DNA of 64,000 nucleotides from Amycolatopsis umgeniensis (lineage in GTDB: Bacteria > Actinomycetota > Actinomycetes > Mycobacteriales > Pseudonocardiaceae), in contig NZ_JACHMX010000001.1 of the NCBI RefSeq assembly GCF_014205155.1, forward strand, positions 7,440,001 through 7,504,000. The letters are read 5' to 3'. A program made the translations under genes and the position numbers. A model generated the notes under the pieces. The model was not told where the DNA came from. It saw nothing but the letters and a program-made list of their open reading frames with translations, and did not search any database. Shown piece by piece: positions 54,046-61,676 of the stretch (the stretch's first letter is position 1; each line of letters starts with the position of its first letter).

Positions 54046-54759
54046 CTAGTGGGTTCGGGCTTTTAGCCAGGCCAGGGTGGTGGCTCGGCCTAGTGATTCC
54101 CGGTCGGTGCCGAGGGCGGTCAGGGTCGACTCGCCGACCTCGGCGCGCGGCAGGGCGTCCGCCCACGCGCGGGCGACCTCGGCCGGGTGGATCGGATCGT
54201 CCACGCACGTGCCGATCCCCGCGGGCACGTCGAGGCCCTTCAGGTCTTCGAGTGAAGGGGCGGGATGGCCCGCCGCTGTCCGCAGGCTCGCCGCCAGTCC
54301 GGAGCCGTGCCGTCGCCACGCGCGGCCGAGTTCGGCCGAAAGCCAAGCGGGGACGCCGTCCGAAGATTTCGCCAGCGCGCCGCCGACCCCGTTTTCGGCC
54401 ACCAGATCCGCTGACAGCCGCGCGGCGAGCGACGCGGGTGCTCGCCCGGCCGGGCCGTTCCAGGCCGGGAGAGCGGCAAGCAGGCCGGTGCAGCGGCCAG
54501 GATTGCGGGCCGCCCACTCCGCCGAGAGATGCGCGCCGAACGAGATGCCGCCGACGAGCAGCGGACCGTGCTCCGCGGACAGCCTGTCCAGTTCCTCGAG
54601 ATAGCCGTCCGCGAGACGGTCTCCCGGGGGCGGTGGCGGGGCCAGCAACCGGATGCCGAGAGCCCGCAGCGGACCGGAGAACACGCTGAGCACGAACACT
54701 TCGTCGGACCCGGTGCCGGGGAGTACTACTGCCGTCGTAGGCGGAATAGCGGAGGTCAC
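54046..54759 (-). CDS. Alpha/beta-hydrolase-fold protein
   Basis: A 237-residue protein started at GTG 54759 (MTSAIPPTTAVVLPGTGSDE). The nucleophile elbow is GPLLVGGISFGAHLSAEWAA, with serine in GISFG. The aspartate region is IGTCVDDPIHPAEVARAWAD, and a late histidine is not certain. Its position and orientation correspond to M. tuberculosis Rv2695. Substrate unknown. It is divergent from the OB-fold gene, with 103 nt between. Confidence 0.78.
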   Translation of the reverse strand: MTSAIPPTTAVVLPGTGSDEVFVLSVFSGPLRALGIRLLAPPPPPGDRLADGYLEELDRLSAEHGPLLVGGISFGAHLSAEWAARNPGRCTGLLAALPAWNGPAGRAPASLAARLSADLVAENGVGGALAKSSDGVPAWLSAELGRAWRRHGSGLAASLRTAAGHPAPSLEDLKGLDVPAGIGTCVDDPIHPAEVARAWADALPRAEVGESTLTALGTDRESLGRATTLAWLKARTH

Positions 54760-54862
54760 GTTGCGATCTTCTCCCAAACCGGTTGTCCTGGTCCGTACAC
54801 AGTTACGCTGGATTACGCACGGGCCGTTCGAGTCGGGGGCCCCGGAGCACAGGAGCACCGTT

Positions 54863-55243
54863 ATGTCCGCCAAAGACGGCGGCTACTTCAGCCGGTTGGT
54901 TCGCAAGCTGACCAGCGACGTCGAGGATCTCGACGCCGACGACCTGTCCGAAAAATCCGAGGCCGGCGGAGCGCAGCGCGCCTGCGACTGCCGGTCGGGC
55001 GAAGAGGTGACGGTGCTCGGGAGACTCCGCAGCGTGGAGCTCTGCCCGACCAACGAGGCCGCGACACTGCAGGCCGAGCTGTTCGACGGCACACAGGGTG
55101 TGACGCTAATCTGGCTCGGACGCCGCCGGATCCCCGGAATCGAACCCGGGCGAACCATCAAGGTGCGCGGCCGGATGGCCGAACGTGATGGTCAGAAGGT
55201 GCTTTACAACCCTTATTACGAACTTCAGAGCACTGTGAGTTGA
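54863..55243 (+). CDS. OB-fold nucleic acid-binding domain protein
   Basis: A 126-residue protein. The C-terminal 75 residues fold as an OB domain: GEEVTVLGRLRSVELCPTNE, ATLQAELFDGTQGVTLIWLG, IEPGRTIKVRGRMAERDGQK. The N-terminus is acidic (DVEDLDADDLSEKSEA). It starts at ATG 54863 after AGGAGCACC. M. tuberculosis Rv2694c is the positional counterpart. It may bind single-stranded nucleic acid; the partner is unknown. The next gene begins 9 nt after its stop. Confidence 0.87.
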   Translation: MSAKDGGYFSRLVRKLTSDVEDLDADDLSEKSEAGGAQRACDCRSGEEVTVLGRLRSVELCPTNEAATLQAELFDGTQGVTLIWLGRRRIPGIEPGRTIKVRGRMAERDGQKVLYNPYYELQSTVS

Positions 55244-55252
55244 TCCCGTATC

Positions 55253-55990
55253 GTGACTGAACCCGCCGGCGGCGAGCAGAAGAAGACCGCGGAACCGGAC
55301 GACAACAAGCCTCAGCCCACCCTGTTGGAACAGATGGGTGGGCTGTCGGGGCTGTTCTATTCCTCGTTGCCGGTCATCGTGTTCGTGATCGCGAACGCCA
55401 TCTTCGGTCTCACGGTGGGCATCTGGGCCGCGGTCGGCAGCGCGGTGGCGATCACCGTGCTGCGGATCGTCCGCAAGGAGCCGCTGCAGCCCGCCATCTC
55501 CGGGTTCTTCGGGGTGGCGATCGCGGCGTTCATCGCCTACCGGACGGGATCGGCCAAGGGCTTCTTCCTGTTCGGCATCTGGACGAGCCTGGTCTACTTC
55601 GGGGTCTTCGTGCTGTCGATCGTCGTCCGCTGGCCGCTCGCCGGCGTGGTGTGGAACGCGCTCAACGGCAGCGGCCACGCCTGGCGCAAGGACAAGAAGT
55701 CGCTGATCGCCTACTCGATCGCGACCGGTTCCATGGCACTGATCTTCGGCGCCCGGTTCGTCGTCCAGCGCTGGCTGTACGACGAGGACTACACCGGTTG
55801 GCTGGCCTTCGCGAAGATCGCGATGGGGTATCCGCTGTACGCGCTCGGCCTGCTCACCGTCGTCTGGGCGGTGCGGCGGTCGGACAAGCACCTCAAGGCC
55901 CTCGCGGAAGAAGCGCCCGCCGAGGAGACCGACGAAGAGGTCGAGGCTCGCCTGCGCGCAAAGTACGCGCAGGCGCCCGACTCGGCCTAG
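55253..55990 (+). CDS. DUF3159 membrane protein
   Basis: A 245-residue membrane protein. A charged N-terminus precedes LLEQMGGLSGLFYSSLPVIV and about six hydrophobic segments; VWNALNGSGHAWRKDKKSLI is a conserved cytoplasmic loop. The C-terminal tail is acidic (EEAPAEETDEEVEARLRAKY). It is the DUF3159 family, corresponding to Rv2693c beside trkA/ceoC in M. tuberculosis. Function is unknown, but constant association with Trk regulatory genes hints at ion homeostasis. It overlaps the convergent trkA gene by 4 nt. Confidence 0.85.
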   Translation: MTEPAGGEQKKTAEPDDNKPQPTLLEQMGGLSGLFYSSLPVIVFVIANAIFGLTVGIWAAVGSAVAITVLRIVRKEPLQPAISGFFGVAIAAFIAYRTGSAKGFFLFGIWTSLVYFGVFVLSIVVRWPLAGVVWNALNGSGHAWRKDKKSLIAYSIATGSMALIFGARFVVQRWLYDEDYTGWLAFAKIAMGYPLYALGLLTVVWAVRRSDKHLKALAEEAPAEETDEEVEARLRAKYAQAPDSA

Positions 55991-56643
55991 TAGCCCAGTG
56001 CGGTCCGGATCTCCGGCTCCACGTCCGACGTCGCCACGAACAGCAGCTCGTCACCCGGCTCCAACGGGTCCTCGGGCTGCGGCACGATCACCCGGTCACC
56101 GCGCAGGATCGTCACCAGCGCCGCGTCACGCGGCAGGTTGATCTCGCTGACGGCCTTGCCCGCCAGCGGGGTCTCCTCCGGGAGGGTGAGTTCGACCAGG
56201 TTCGCCTGGCTCTGCCGGAACGTCATGAGCCGCACCAGATCGCCGACGCTCACCGCCTCCTCGACCATCGCCGCGAGCATCCGCGGGGTCGACACGGCGA
56301 CATCGACGCCCCAGGCGTCGTTGAACAGCCATTCGTTGGCCGGGTTGTTCACGCGCGCCACCACCCGGCGCACCGCGAACTCGGTCTTCGCCAGCAGTGA
56401 CACGACGAGGTTCGCCTTGTCGTCACCGGTCGCGGCGATCACGACGTCGCACTGCTCGATCCCGGACTCCTCGAGGATCGAGACCTCGCACGCGTCGCCC
56501 AGCACCCAATCCGCCTGCTCGACGGTATGCGGCTCGAACTGGTCGGCCTCGCGTTCGATGAGCATCACCTGGTGGCGCCCGTCGATCAGTTCCGCGGCGA
56601 TCGACCGGCCGACCGCGCCCGCCCCGGCAATCGCGACCCGCAT
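55987..56643 (-). CDS. trkA: Potassium channel/transporter regulatory protein TrkA (CeoB-like)
   Basis: A 218-residue RCK protein. The TrkA_N Rossmann domain begins RVAIAGAGAVGRSIAAELID with the NAD-binding GAGAVG and the acidic strand end MLIERE. The TrkA_C domain is in ETPLAGKAVSEINLPRDAAL to PQPEDPLEPGDELLFVATSD. It senses NAD(H) or cyclic nucleotides and gates potassium uptake. Its ATG overlaps the TGA of the second trkA gene (TGATG), so the two subunits are made together. The membrane potassium channel is not in this window. Confidence 0.9.
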   Translation of the reverse strand: MRVAIAGAGAVGRSIAAELIDGRHQVMLIEREADQFEPHTVEQADWVLGDACEVSILEESGIEQCDVVIAATGDDKANLVVSLLAKTEFAVRRVVARVNNPANEWLFNDAWGVDVAVSTPRMLAAMVEEAVSVGDLVRLMTFRQSQANLVELTLPEETPLAGKAVSEINLPRDAALVTILRGDRVIVPQPEDPLEPGDELLFVATSDVEPEIRTALGY

Positions 56644-57308
56644 CAGTTCTCCTCTTCCGGTTCGCGAGCGGCGACGCTGGTCACGTCGCTGACAGTGCCC
56701 GATTTCGCGGCGACGTACACGACGTCGTCGGCCTGGATCACGGCCTTGGTGTCGGGCAGCACGGCGGTGCCGAACCGCATGATGAACGCGACCCGCGCGC
56801 CGGTGGTGTCCTGCAGATCGCGCACGCTGTGCCCGACCCACCCCTCGTGCAGCGGGAGTTGCAGCAGCGCGACGCTGCCGGACGGGTCTCGCCACTCCGA
56901 GGCGACGCCGTCGGGGAGCAGGGTGCGCAGGAACCGGTCGGTCGTCCACGGGACGGTCGCCACGGTCGGGATGCCGAGCCGTTCGTAGACCGCCGCGCGC
57001 TTGTGGTCGTAGATCCTGGCGACGACCTTGTCGATGCCGAAGTTCTCCCTGGCCACCCGCGCCGAGATGATGTTGGAGTTGTCGCCACTGGACACCGCCG
57101 CGAAAGCGCCCGCGTGTTCGATCCCGGCCTCGATCAGCACCTGCCGGTCGAATCCGACGCCGACCACCTGCTGGCCGTGGAAGTCACTGCCGAGCCGCCG
57201 GAACGCCTGCCTGCTCTTGTCGATGACGGCGACGTCGTGCCCCAGCCGCCCCAGCGCCGCGGCCAGGGATGCGCCGACCCGGCCGCATCCCATGATCACC
57301 ACGTGCAC
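56643..57308 (-). CDS. Potassium channel/transporter regulatory protein TrkA (CeoC-like)
   Basis: A 221-residue RCK protein, MHVVIMGCGRVGASLAAALG with the NAD motif GCGRVG, VAVIDKSRQAFRRLGSDFHG and the TrkA_C end VLPDTKAVIQADDVVYVAAK. It differs enough from its neighbour to be a separate paralogue. In M. tuberculosis the pair is ceoB-ceoC. It is the first gene of the leftward pair; the divergent APC permease begins 98 nt away, and that gap contains both promoters. Confidence 0.9.
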   Translation of the reverse strand: MHVVIMGCGRVGASLAAALGRLGHDVAVIDKSRQAFRRLGSDFHGQQVVGVGFDRQVLIEAGIEHAGAFAAVSSGDNSNIISARVARENFGIDKVVARIYDHKRAAVYERLGIPTVATVPWTTDRFLRTLLPDGVASEWRDPSGSVALLQLPLHEGWVGHSVRDLQDTTGARVAFIMRFGTAVLPDTKAVIQADDVVYVAAKSGTVSDVTSVAAREPEEEN

Positions 57309-57394
57309 GCCCTGCCTCCTTAGTTCGCGGACGTTTCACCCGTCCGCAGGTACCCAGACACACCAGCGCCGAACCTACCGTGAGGTGCGACCGT

Positions 57395-57400
57395 TAGTCT
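57395..57400 (+). promoter_or_regulatory. -10 box of the APC permease gene
   Basis: TAGTCT ends 6 nt before GTG 57407, and no ribosome-binding site is present. A leaderless transcript is likely. The same hexamer serves dut at 52677. Confidence 0.5.
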
Positions 57401-57406
57401 TCTGCG

Positions 57407-59440
57407 GTGTCGAAGTTCCCGACCGTATTGAAGCGGCTCGTCCTCGGACGTCCATTCCGGAGTGACCGCCTCTCGCATACGCTGCTGCCGAAGCGCATCG
57501 CGCTGCCGATTTTCGCGTCCGACGCGTTGTCGAGCGTCGCCTACGCGCCTGAGGAAATCTTTCTGACCCTCAGCGTCGCCGGCCTGTCCGCGTACGCGTT
57601 CGCGCCCTGGATCGGGGTCGCCGTCGCGCTCGTCATGCTGGTCGTGGTCGCGTCCTACCGGCAGAACGTGCACGCCTATCCCAGCGGCGGCGGTGACTAC
57701 GAAGTCGCCAACACCAACCTCGGCGGCAAATTCGGGCTCACCGTCGCCAGTGCGCTGCTGGTGGATTACGTGCTGACCGTGGCGGTTTCGACGTCGTCCG
57801 GCGTGGCGAACATCGGTTCGGCCATCCCGTGGGTGGCGCAGCACAAGGTGATCGTCGCGGTCGTCATCGTGGTCGTGCTGACCGCGTTGAATCTGCGCGG
57901 AGTACGCGAATCGGGCAAAACCTTCGCCATCCCGGTCTACGGGTTCATCCTCGGCATTCTCGGCATGGTGATCTGGGGGCTGATCGAGGCGGCCTCCGGC
58001 GCCGACATGCGGGCCGAGAGCGCCAATTTCGAGTTGCACGAAGAAGCCTCATTGACCGGTTTCGCGTTCTTCTTCCTGCTCCTGCGGACGTTCTCCTCCG
58101 GTGCCGCGGCGCTGACCGGGGTCGAGGCGATCAGCAACGGCGTCCCCGCGTTCCAGAAGCCGAAATCGAAGAACGCGGCCACCACGCTGCTGATGATGGG
58201 CGTGCTCGCGGTGACGATGCTGGTCGGCATCATCACGCTGGCGATCATCACCGAGGTCAAATTCGCCGAGCACGCGGAAACCCAGCTGACGGGCACCCCG
58301 GCGGGCTACGAGCAGAAGACGATCGTCGCGCAGATCGCGCACGCGGTGTTCGCCGACTTCACCCCGGGCTTCTACTACATCTCCTTCGTCACCGGCATCA
58401 TCCTGCTGCTGGCCGCGAACACCGCGTTCAACGGCTTCCCGGTGCTCGGCTCGATCCTCGCGCAGGACCGTTACCTCCCGCGTCAGCTGCACACGCGGGG
58501 CGACAGGCTGGCGTTCTCCAACGGCATCCTGTTCCTCTCCGCGTTCGCCCTGGTGCTGATCATCGCGTTCGACGCCGAGGTCACGAAGCTCATCCAGCTC
58601 TACATCGTGGGGGTGTTCGTCTCCTTCACGATCAGCCAGGCGGGCATGATCCGGCATTGGAATCGCTTGCTGTCCAGGGAAACCGATCCGATGGTGCGGC
58701 GCCGGATGCGGCGTTCGCAGACGGTCAACGCCGTCGGCCTCACGATGACCGGCACCGTGCTGGTCATCGTGCTGATCACGAAGTTCCTGCTGGGCGCCTG
58801 GATCGCGATCGCGGCGATGGTGGCGATCTACATCCTGATGACGGCGATCCGGAAGCATTACGACCGGGTCGCCGAGGAATTGCGCGAGATGGAGCGGAAG
58901 CCTGCCGTATTGCCTTCGCGCAACCACGCGATCGTGCTGATTTCGAAACTGCACCTGCCGACCTTGCGCGCGCTTTCCTACGCCAAGGCCGTGCGGCCCG
59001 ACGTCCTCGAAGCCGTCACCGTGAACGTCGACGACATGGAGACGCGCAAACTCGTCCAGGAATGGGACGACCACAATTTCAAGGTGCCGCTGAAGGTGAT
59101 CGAATCGCCGTACCGCGAGATCACGAAACCCGTACTGGACTACGTGAAGCGCGTCCGTGGCGACAATCCGCGCAACGTGGTGACCGTGTTCATCCCCGAA
59201 TACGTGGTCGGGCACTGGTGGGAGCAGGTCCTGCACAACCAGAGCGCGCTGCGGCTCAAGGGACGGCTCCTGTTCCAGCCCGGTGTCATGGTGACCAGCG
59301 TGCCGTGGCAGCTCGAATCGTCGGAAAAGGCGATCAAACGCGACCGAAAGGCGCGTCCGGCGGCAGGCGACGTGCGGCGTGGTTTCTCCCCGGTGGTCAA
59401 GCAGACCGAAAAGACGAAGGACAAGGAAAAATCAGAATGA
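57407..59440 (+). CDS. APC-superfamily permease with C-terminal cytoplasmic domain
   Basis: A 677-residue transporter. Twelve or so helices fill residues 30-480, starting with LPIFASDALSSVAYAPEEIF, the helix-1 motif of the KimA/YdaO-type potassium and amino acid permeases. About 180 hydrophilic residues follow (RNHAIVLISKLHLPTLRALS, VTVNVDDMETRKLVQEWDDH), resembling a universal-stress-like cytoplasmic domain. KimA-type proteins import potassium under cyclic-di-AMP control. Given two TrkA genes next door, potassium import is a reasonable inference; amino acids are the alternative. Rv2690c is the positional counterpart. Confidence 0.87.
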   Translation: MSKFPTVLKRLVLGRPFRSDRLSHTLLPKRIALPIFASDALSSVAYAPEEIFLTLSVAGLSAYAFAPWIGVAVALVMLVVVASYRQNVHAYPSGGGDYEVANTNLGGKFGLTVASALLVDYVLTVAVSTSSGVANIGSAIPWVAQHKVIVAVVIVVVLTALNLRGVRESGKTFAIPVYGFILGILGMVIWGLIEAASGADMRAESANFELHEEASLTGFAFFFLLLRTFSSGAAALTGVEAISNGVPAFQKPKSKNAATTLLMMGVLAVTMLVGIITLAIITEVKFAEHAETQLTGTPAGYEQKTIVAQIAHAVFADFTPGFYYISFVTGIILLLAANTAFNGFPVLGSILAQDRYLPRQLHTRGDRLAFSNGILFLSAFALVLIIAFDAEVTKLIQLYIVGVFVSFTISQAGMIRHWNRLLSRETDPMVRRRMRRSQTVNAVGLTMTGTVLVIVLITKFLLGAWIAIAAMVAIYILMTAIRKHYDRVAEELREMERKPAVLPSRNHAIVLISKLHLPTLRALSYAKAVRPDVLEAVTVNVDDMETRKLVQEWDDHNFKVPLKVIESPYREITKPVLDYVKRVRGDNPRNVVTVFIPEYVVGHWWEQVLHNQSALRLKGRLLFQPGVMVTSVPWQLESSEKAIKRDRKARPAAGDVRRGFSPVVKQTEKTKDKEKSE

Positions 59441-60642
59441 GTGTGGACGCGTCGACCGGAACGTGGCTCGGACGGACGATCGAGCTGGAGGTCGGCGCGG
59501 TGGCGCACGGCGGGCACTGCGTCGCGCGGGTGGAAGGCCGGGTCGTGTTCGTGCGGCACGCGCTGCCCGGCGAGCGCGTGATGGCCTCGGTCACCGAAGA
59601 CAAGGGCGGCGCTTTCTGCCGCGCCGACGCGATCGAGATCCTGGAGGCGTCACCGGAACGCGTGGAGCCGCCGTGCCCGCTCGCGGCGCCGGGGGAGTGC
59701 GGCGGCTGCGACTGGCAGCACGCCACGCCCGGTCACCAGCGTGAGCTCAAGGCCGCGGTGGTCATGGAGCAGCTGAAGAGGCTGGCCGGGATCGAGCGCG
59801 AGGTCGTCGTCGAGGCGCTCGAGGGCGGCCCGCTGGACTGGCGCAGCCGCGTCCGGCTCGTCGCGGGCAAGGACGGCCGCGCGGGCTTCCGGGCACACCA
59901 CAGCCACCGCGTGATCCCCATCGACGACTGCCCGATCACCGTCCCGGGCGCGCTCGACGACGTGGTGTCGCGGAACTGGCGGCCCGGCAGCGAAATCGAG
60001 GTCACCAAGGACGGCGAAGGCCACGTGCACCTTCGCGACCTGTCGACGATCCACGGGAAGACCAAGTCTCGGCAACTCGCGGGCGGCCTCGCCGTCCAGC
60101 ACGCCGCCGGCCGAGACTGGCGCCTGGACGCCCACGGCTTCTGGCAGGTCCACCCGGCCGCCGCGGACACACTCGCCGCCGTCGTCGCGGAATGGGCCGA
60201 AGCCCCGCGTGACGGCGTGGCATGGGACCTGTACGCGGGCGTCGGCCTCTTCGCGTCGGTGCTCGCTTCGCAGGTCGGCCCCCGCGGGCGCGTCCTTGCC
60301 ATCGAATCCGGCCGTCGCGCCGTGTCGGACGGTGAGGAGAACCTCGCCGACCTCCCGCAGGTCCGCTGGCGCTCCGGCCGCGTCGAACACCTCCTGGCCG
60401 AAGCCCCGAAACCCGTCGACGTCGTCGTCCTCGACCCGCCTCGCAAGGGTGCGGGCAAGGCCGTCGTCGAGTCCATTGTGGAGGGTTCGCCGGACCGGAT
60501 CGTCTATGTGGCCTGCGACCCGGCCGCTCTGGCGCGTGACATCGCGCTGTTCGCCGAGCACGGATACGGGCTGGTGGATCTGCGTGCTTTCGACGCGTTC
60601 CCGATGACGCACCACGTCGAATGCGTTGCGTTGTTGCAATAA
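59437..60642 (+). CDS. TrmA/RlmD-type RNA (uracil-5-) methyltransferase with TRAM domain
   Basis: A 401-residue enzyme. The first 60 residues are a TRAM RNA-binding domain (ELEVGAVAHGGHCVARVEGR and VVFVRHALPGERVMASV). PCPLAAPGECGGCDWQHATP has three cysteines of a probable [4Fe-4S] site. The methyltransferase core has VAWDLYAGVGLFASVLASQV (SAM), VDVVVLDPPRKGAGKAVVES, and the catalytic cysteine in RIVYVACDPAALARDIALF. It methylates uracil in tRNA or rRNA. It overlaps the permease stop by 4 nt. Rv2689c is the counterpart. Confidence 0.92.
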   Translation: MSVDASTGTWLGRTIELEVGAVAHGGHCVARVEGRVVFVRHALPGERVMASVTEDKGGAFCRADAIEILEASPERVEPPCPLAAPGECGGCDWQHATPGHQRELKAAVVMEQLKRLAGIEREVVVEALEGGPLDWRSRVRLVAGKDGRAGFRAHHSHRVIPIDDCPITVPGALDDVVSRNWRPGSEIEVTKDGEGHVHLRDLSTIHGKTKSRQLAGGLAVQHAAGRDWRLDAHGFWQVHPAAADTLAAVVAEWAEAPRDGVAWDLYAGVGLFASVLASQVGPRGRVLAIESGRRAVSDGEENLADLPQVRWRSGRVEHLLAEAPKPVDVVVLDPPRKGAGKAVVESIVEGSPDRIVYVACDPAALARDIALFAEHGYGLVDLRAFDAFPMTHHVECVALLQ

Positions 60643-60777
60643 TTCGCGATTTGTAGTCCGTCGGAATGGATTGGCCTCTTTTGGCTTGTCCACGTGCTGG
60701 GTGCTCGCTAACTTGAGTTTCGTGTTCACGAGGTAGCGCGGGTACCTCAGACATTTCCTGAGGGCGTGAGATTATTC

Positions 60778-60802
60778 AAACCTTGGCCTTGTTCCAAGGT
60801 TT
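60778..60802 (+). terminator. Hairpin in the AT-richer gap after the RNA methyltransferase
   Basis: AAACCTTGG (60778-60786) and CCAAGGTTT (60794-60802) form a perfect 9-bp stem with a 7-nt loop, followed by ATTTCG. The surrounding 60643-60848 is richer in A+T than the rest and shows no gene; CCTCAG/CTGAGG near 60743-60764 is a smaller dyad. Confidence 0.5.
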
Positions 60803-60848
60803 ATTTCGCGACCCTTCACGGGCTTTCGACGCGAACGGATTTCGAATC

Positions 60849-60941
60849 ATGGACTATCTGACTTCTGTATGTGGCGATTGTGACGGCAAAGGCTGTGCCG
60901 GCTGCGACGGGCACGGCACGATCACCATTGTGGAGGACTGA
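60849..60941 (+). CDS. 30-residue cysteine-rich miniprotein
   Basis: ATG 60849 to TGA 60941 encodes a 30-residue peptide, MDYLTSVCGDCDGKGCAGC followed by DGHGTITIVED. The cysteines form CxxC-DGKG-CxxC-DGHG, the pattern of the DnaJ zinc-finger repeats (CxxCxGxG). This makes a real, zinc-binding miniprotein plausible. The next gene begins 4 nt after the stop, with its ribosome-binding site (GGAGG at 60932-60936) inside this frame, so the two are probably one operon. The gene's own ribosome-binding site is weak. Function unknown. Confidence 0.55.
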   Translation: MDYLTSVCGDCDGKGCAGCDGHGTITIVED

Positions 60942-60945
60942 CCGA

Positions 60946-61302
60946 GTGGAGCCGACAATGCTCCCGCCCGGGGTCACCGCCCAAGAGATCAGCTACCGGA
61001 GCGGCCGGAAACAGGTCATCTACACGGCGCCGTACCCGTCCGAAGGGCCGATTCTCGTACAAGACCTGCTGGGACGGCAGGCGTGGATGTTCATGTACGC
61101 CCACTTCGTCTTCACCTGGGCCGAAGGCGCTGTCCAGGTGCAGGTCAGCCACGGCACGTTGAGCGGGCCGAAGATGCCGCTGTGGAAGGGGATCAGTATT
61201 CCCGCTTACTGGTCGGGACCCGCGTTGGCGGAGTTCGGCCGAGCGTGGGCACTGGAACAGATGTCCGGCGGGCGGGGCACTCCGGCCGCCGTTTCCATCT
61301 AG
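60946..61302 (+). CDS. Hypothetical protein
   Basis: A 118-residue soluble protein from GTG 60946 (GGAGG nine nt upstream; ATG 60958 is the alternative). It begins MEPTMLPPGVTAQEISYRSG and has an aromatic middle (GRQAWMFMYAHFVFTWAEGA) and the tail ALAEFGRAWALEQMSG. No membrane helix or catalytic motif is recognised. It follows the cysteine-rich miniprotein with a 4-nt gap and ends 20 nt before a strong hairpin. Confidence 0.65.
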   Translation: MEPTMLPPGVTAQEISYRSGRKQVIYTAPYPSEGPILVQDLLGRQAWMFMYAHFVFTWAEGAVQVQVSHGTLSGPKMPLWKGISIPAYWSGPALAEFGRAWALEQMSGGRGTPAAVSI

Positions 61303-61322
61303 CGCTTTCTGTCGGGGAGGCT

Positions 61323-61361
61323 GTGTGGAAATAGGGACGTTGGATGTCCCTATTTCCACAC
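61323..61361. terminator. Perfect 16-bp hairpin
   Basis: GTGTGGAAATAGGGAC (61323-61338) and its complement (61346-61361) enclose GTTGGAT. It follows the hypothetical gene by 20 nt and probably terminates it. The AT-containing stem differs from the GC-only hairpins elsewhere. Confidence 0.75.
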
Positions 61362-61633
61362 GGCTACCTGGTTCCGGCGGCGGGTCGGGGTGGTCGTGAG
61401 GCTTTGCGGCCACTGCCCCTCTCGACTCAGCGCTGTCCGTCAGTTTTCGAGCACAGGAGTACACCCGTTTCAGTGAGAAGTCCGCAGCAAAAAGAAGCGC
61501 GGCGCGAAGGCGCGACGCGCGACGAATCGGGAGGTCTCACAGGGTGTACAACGGCAGGCTCTCTGCTGGACGACGTGGTTCAGCAGCACGGTAATCGCAC
61601 CGAAGGGGCCGCTCCACTGGTTTTCGGGCAAAC
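61362..61633. other. Intergenic region without supportable gene
   Basis: About 270 bases between two convergent hairpins. Open frames here lack good starts and codon character. Nothing functional is recognised. Confidence 0.4.
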
Positions 61634-61667
61634 AGAAGGCCCCCTGACCGAAGCCAGGGGGCCTTCT
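61634..61667 (-). terminator. Terminator of the GMC oxidoreductase gene
   Basis: AGAAGGCCCCCTG (61634-61646) and its complement (61655-61667) form a perfect 13-bp stem with an 8-nt loop, 10 nt past the stop on the minus strand. Confidence 0.8.
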
Positions 61668-61676
61668 CGGGCAACT

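Noticed and set aside
55120..55160. A tRNA-like T-arm (GGAATCGAACCCGGG, reverse GGTTCGATTCC style)
   Set aside because: It lies inside the OB-fold coding frame (RRIPGIEPGRT), and no acceptor stem or anticodon arm can be built around it.
57829..59436. A long upstream extension of the RNA methyltransferase frame
   Set aside because: It overlaps the APC permease in another frame and lacks sensible protein features. ATG 59437 with an ATGA overlap gives a normal family length.
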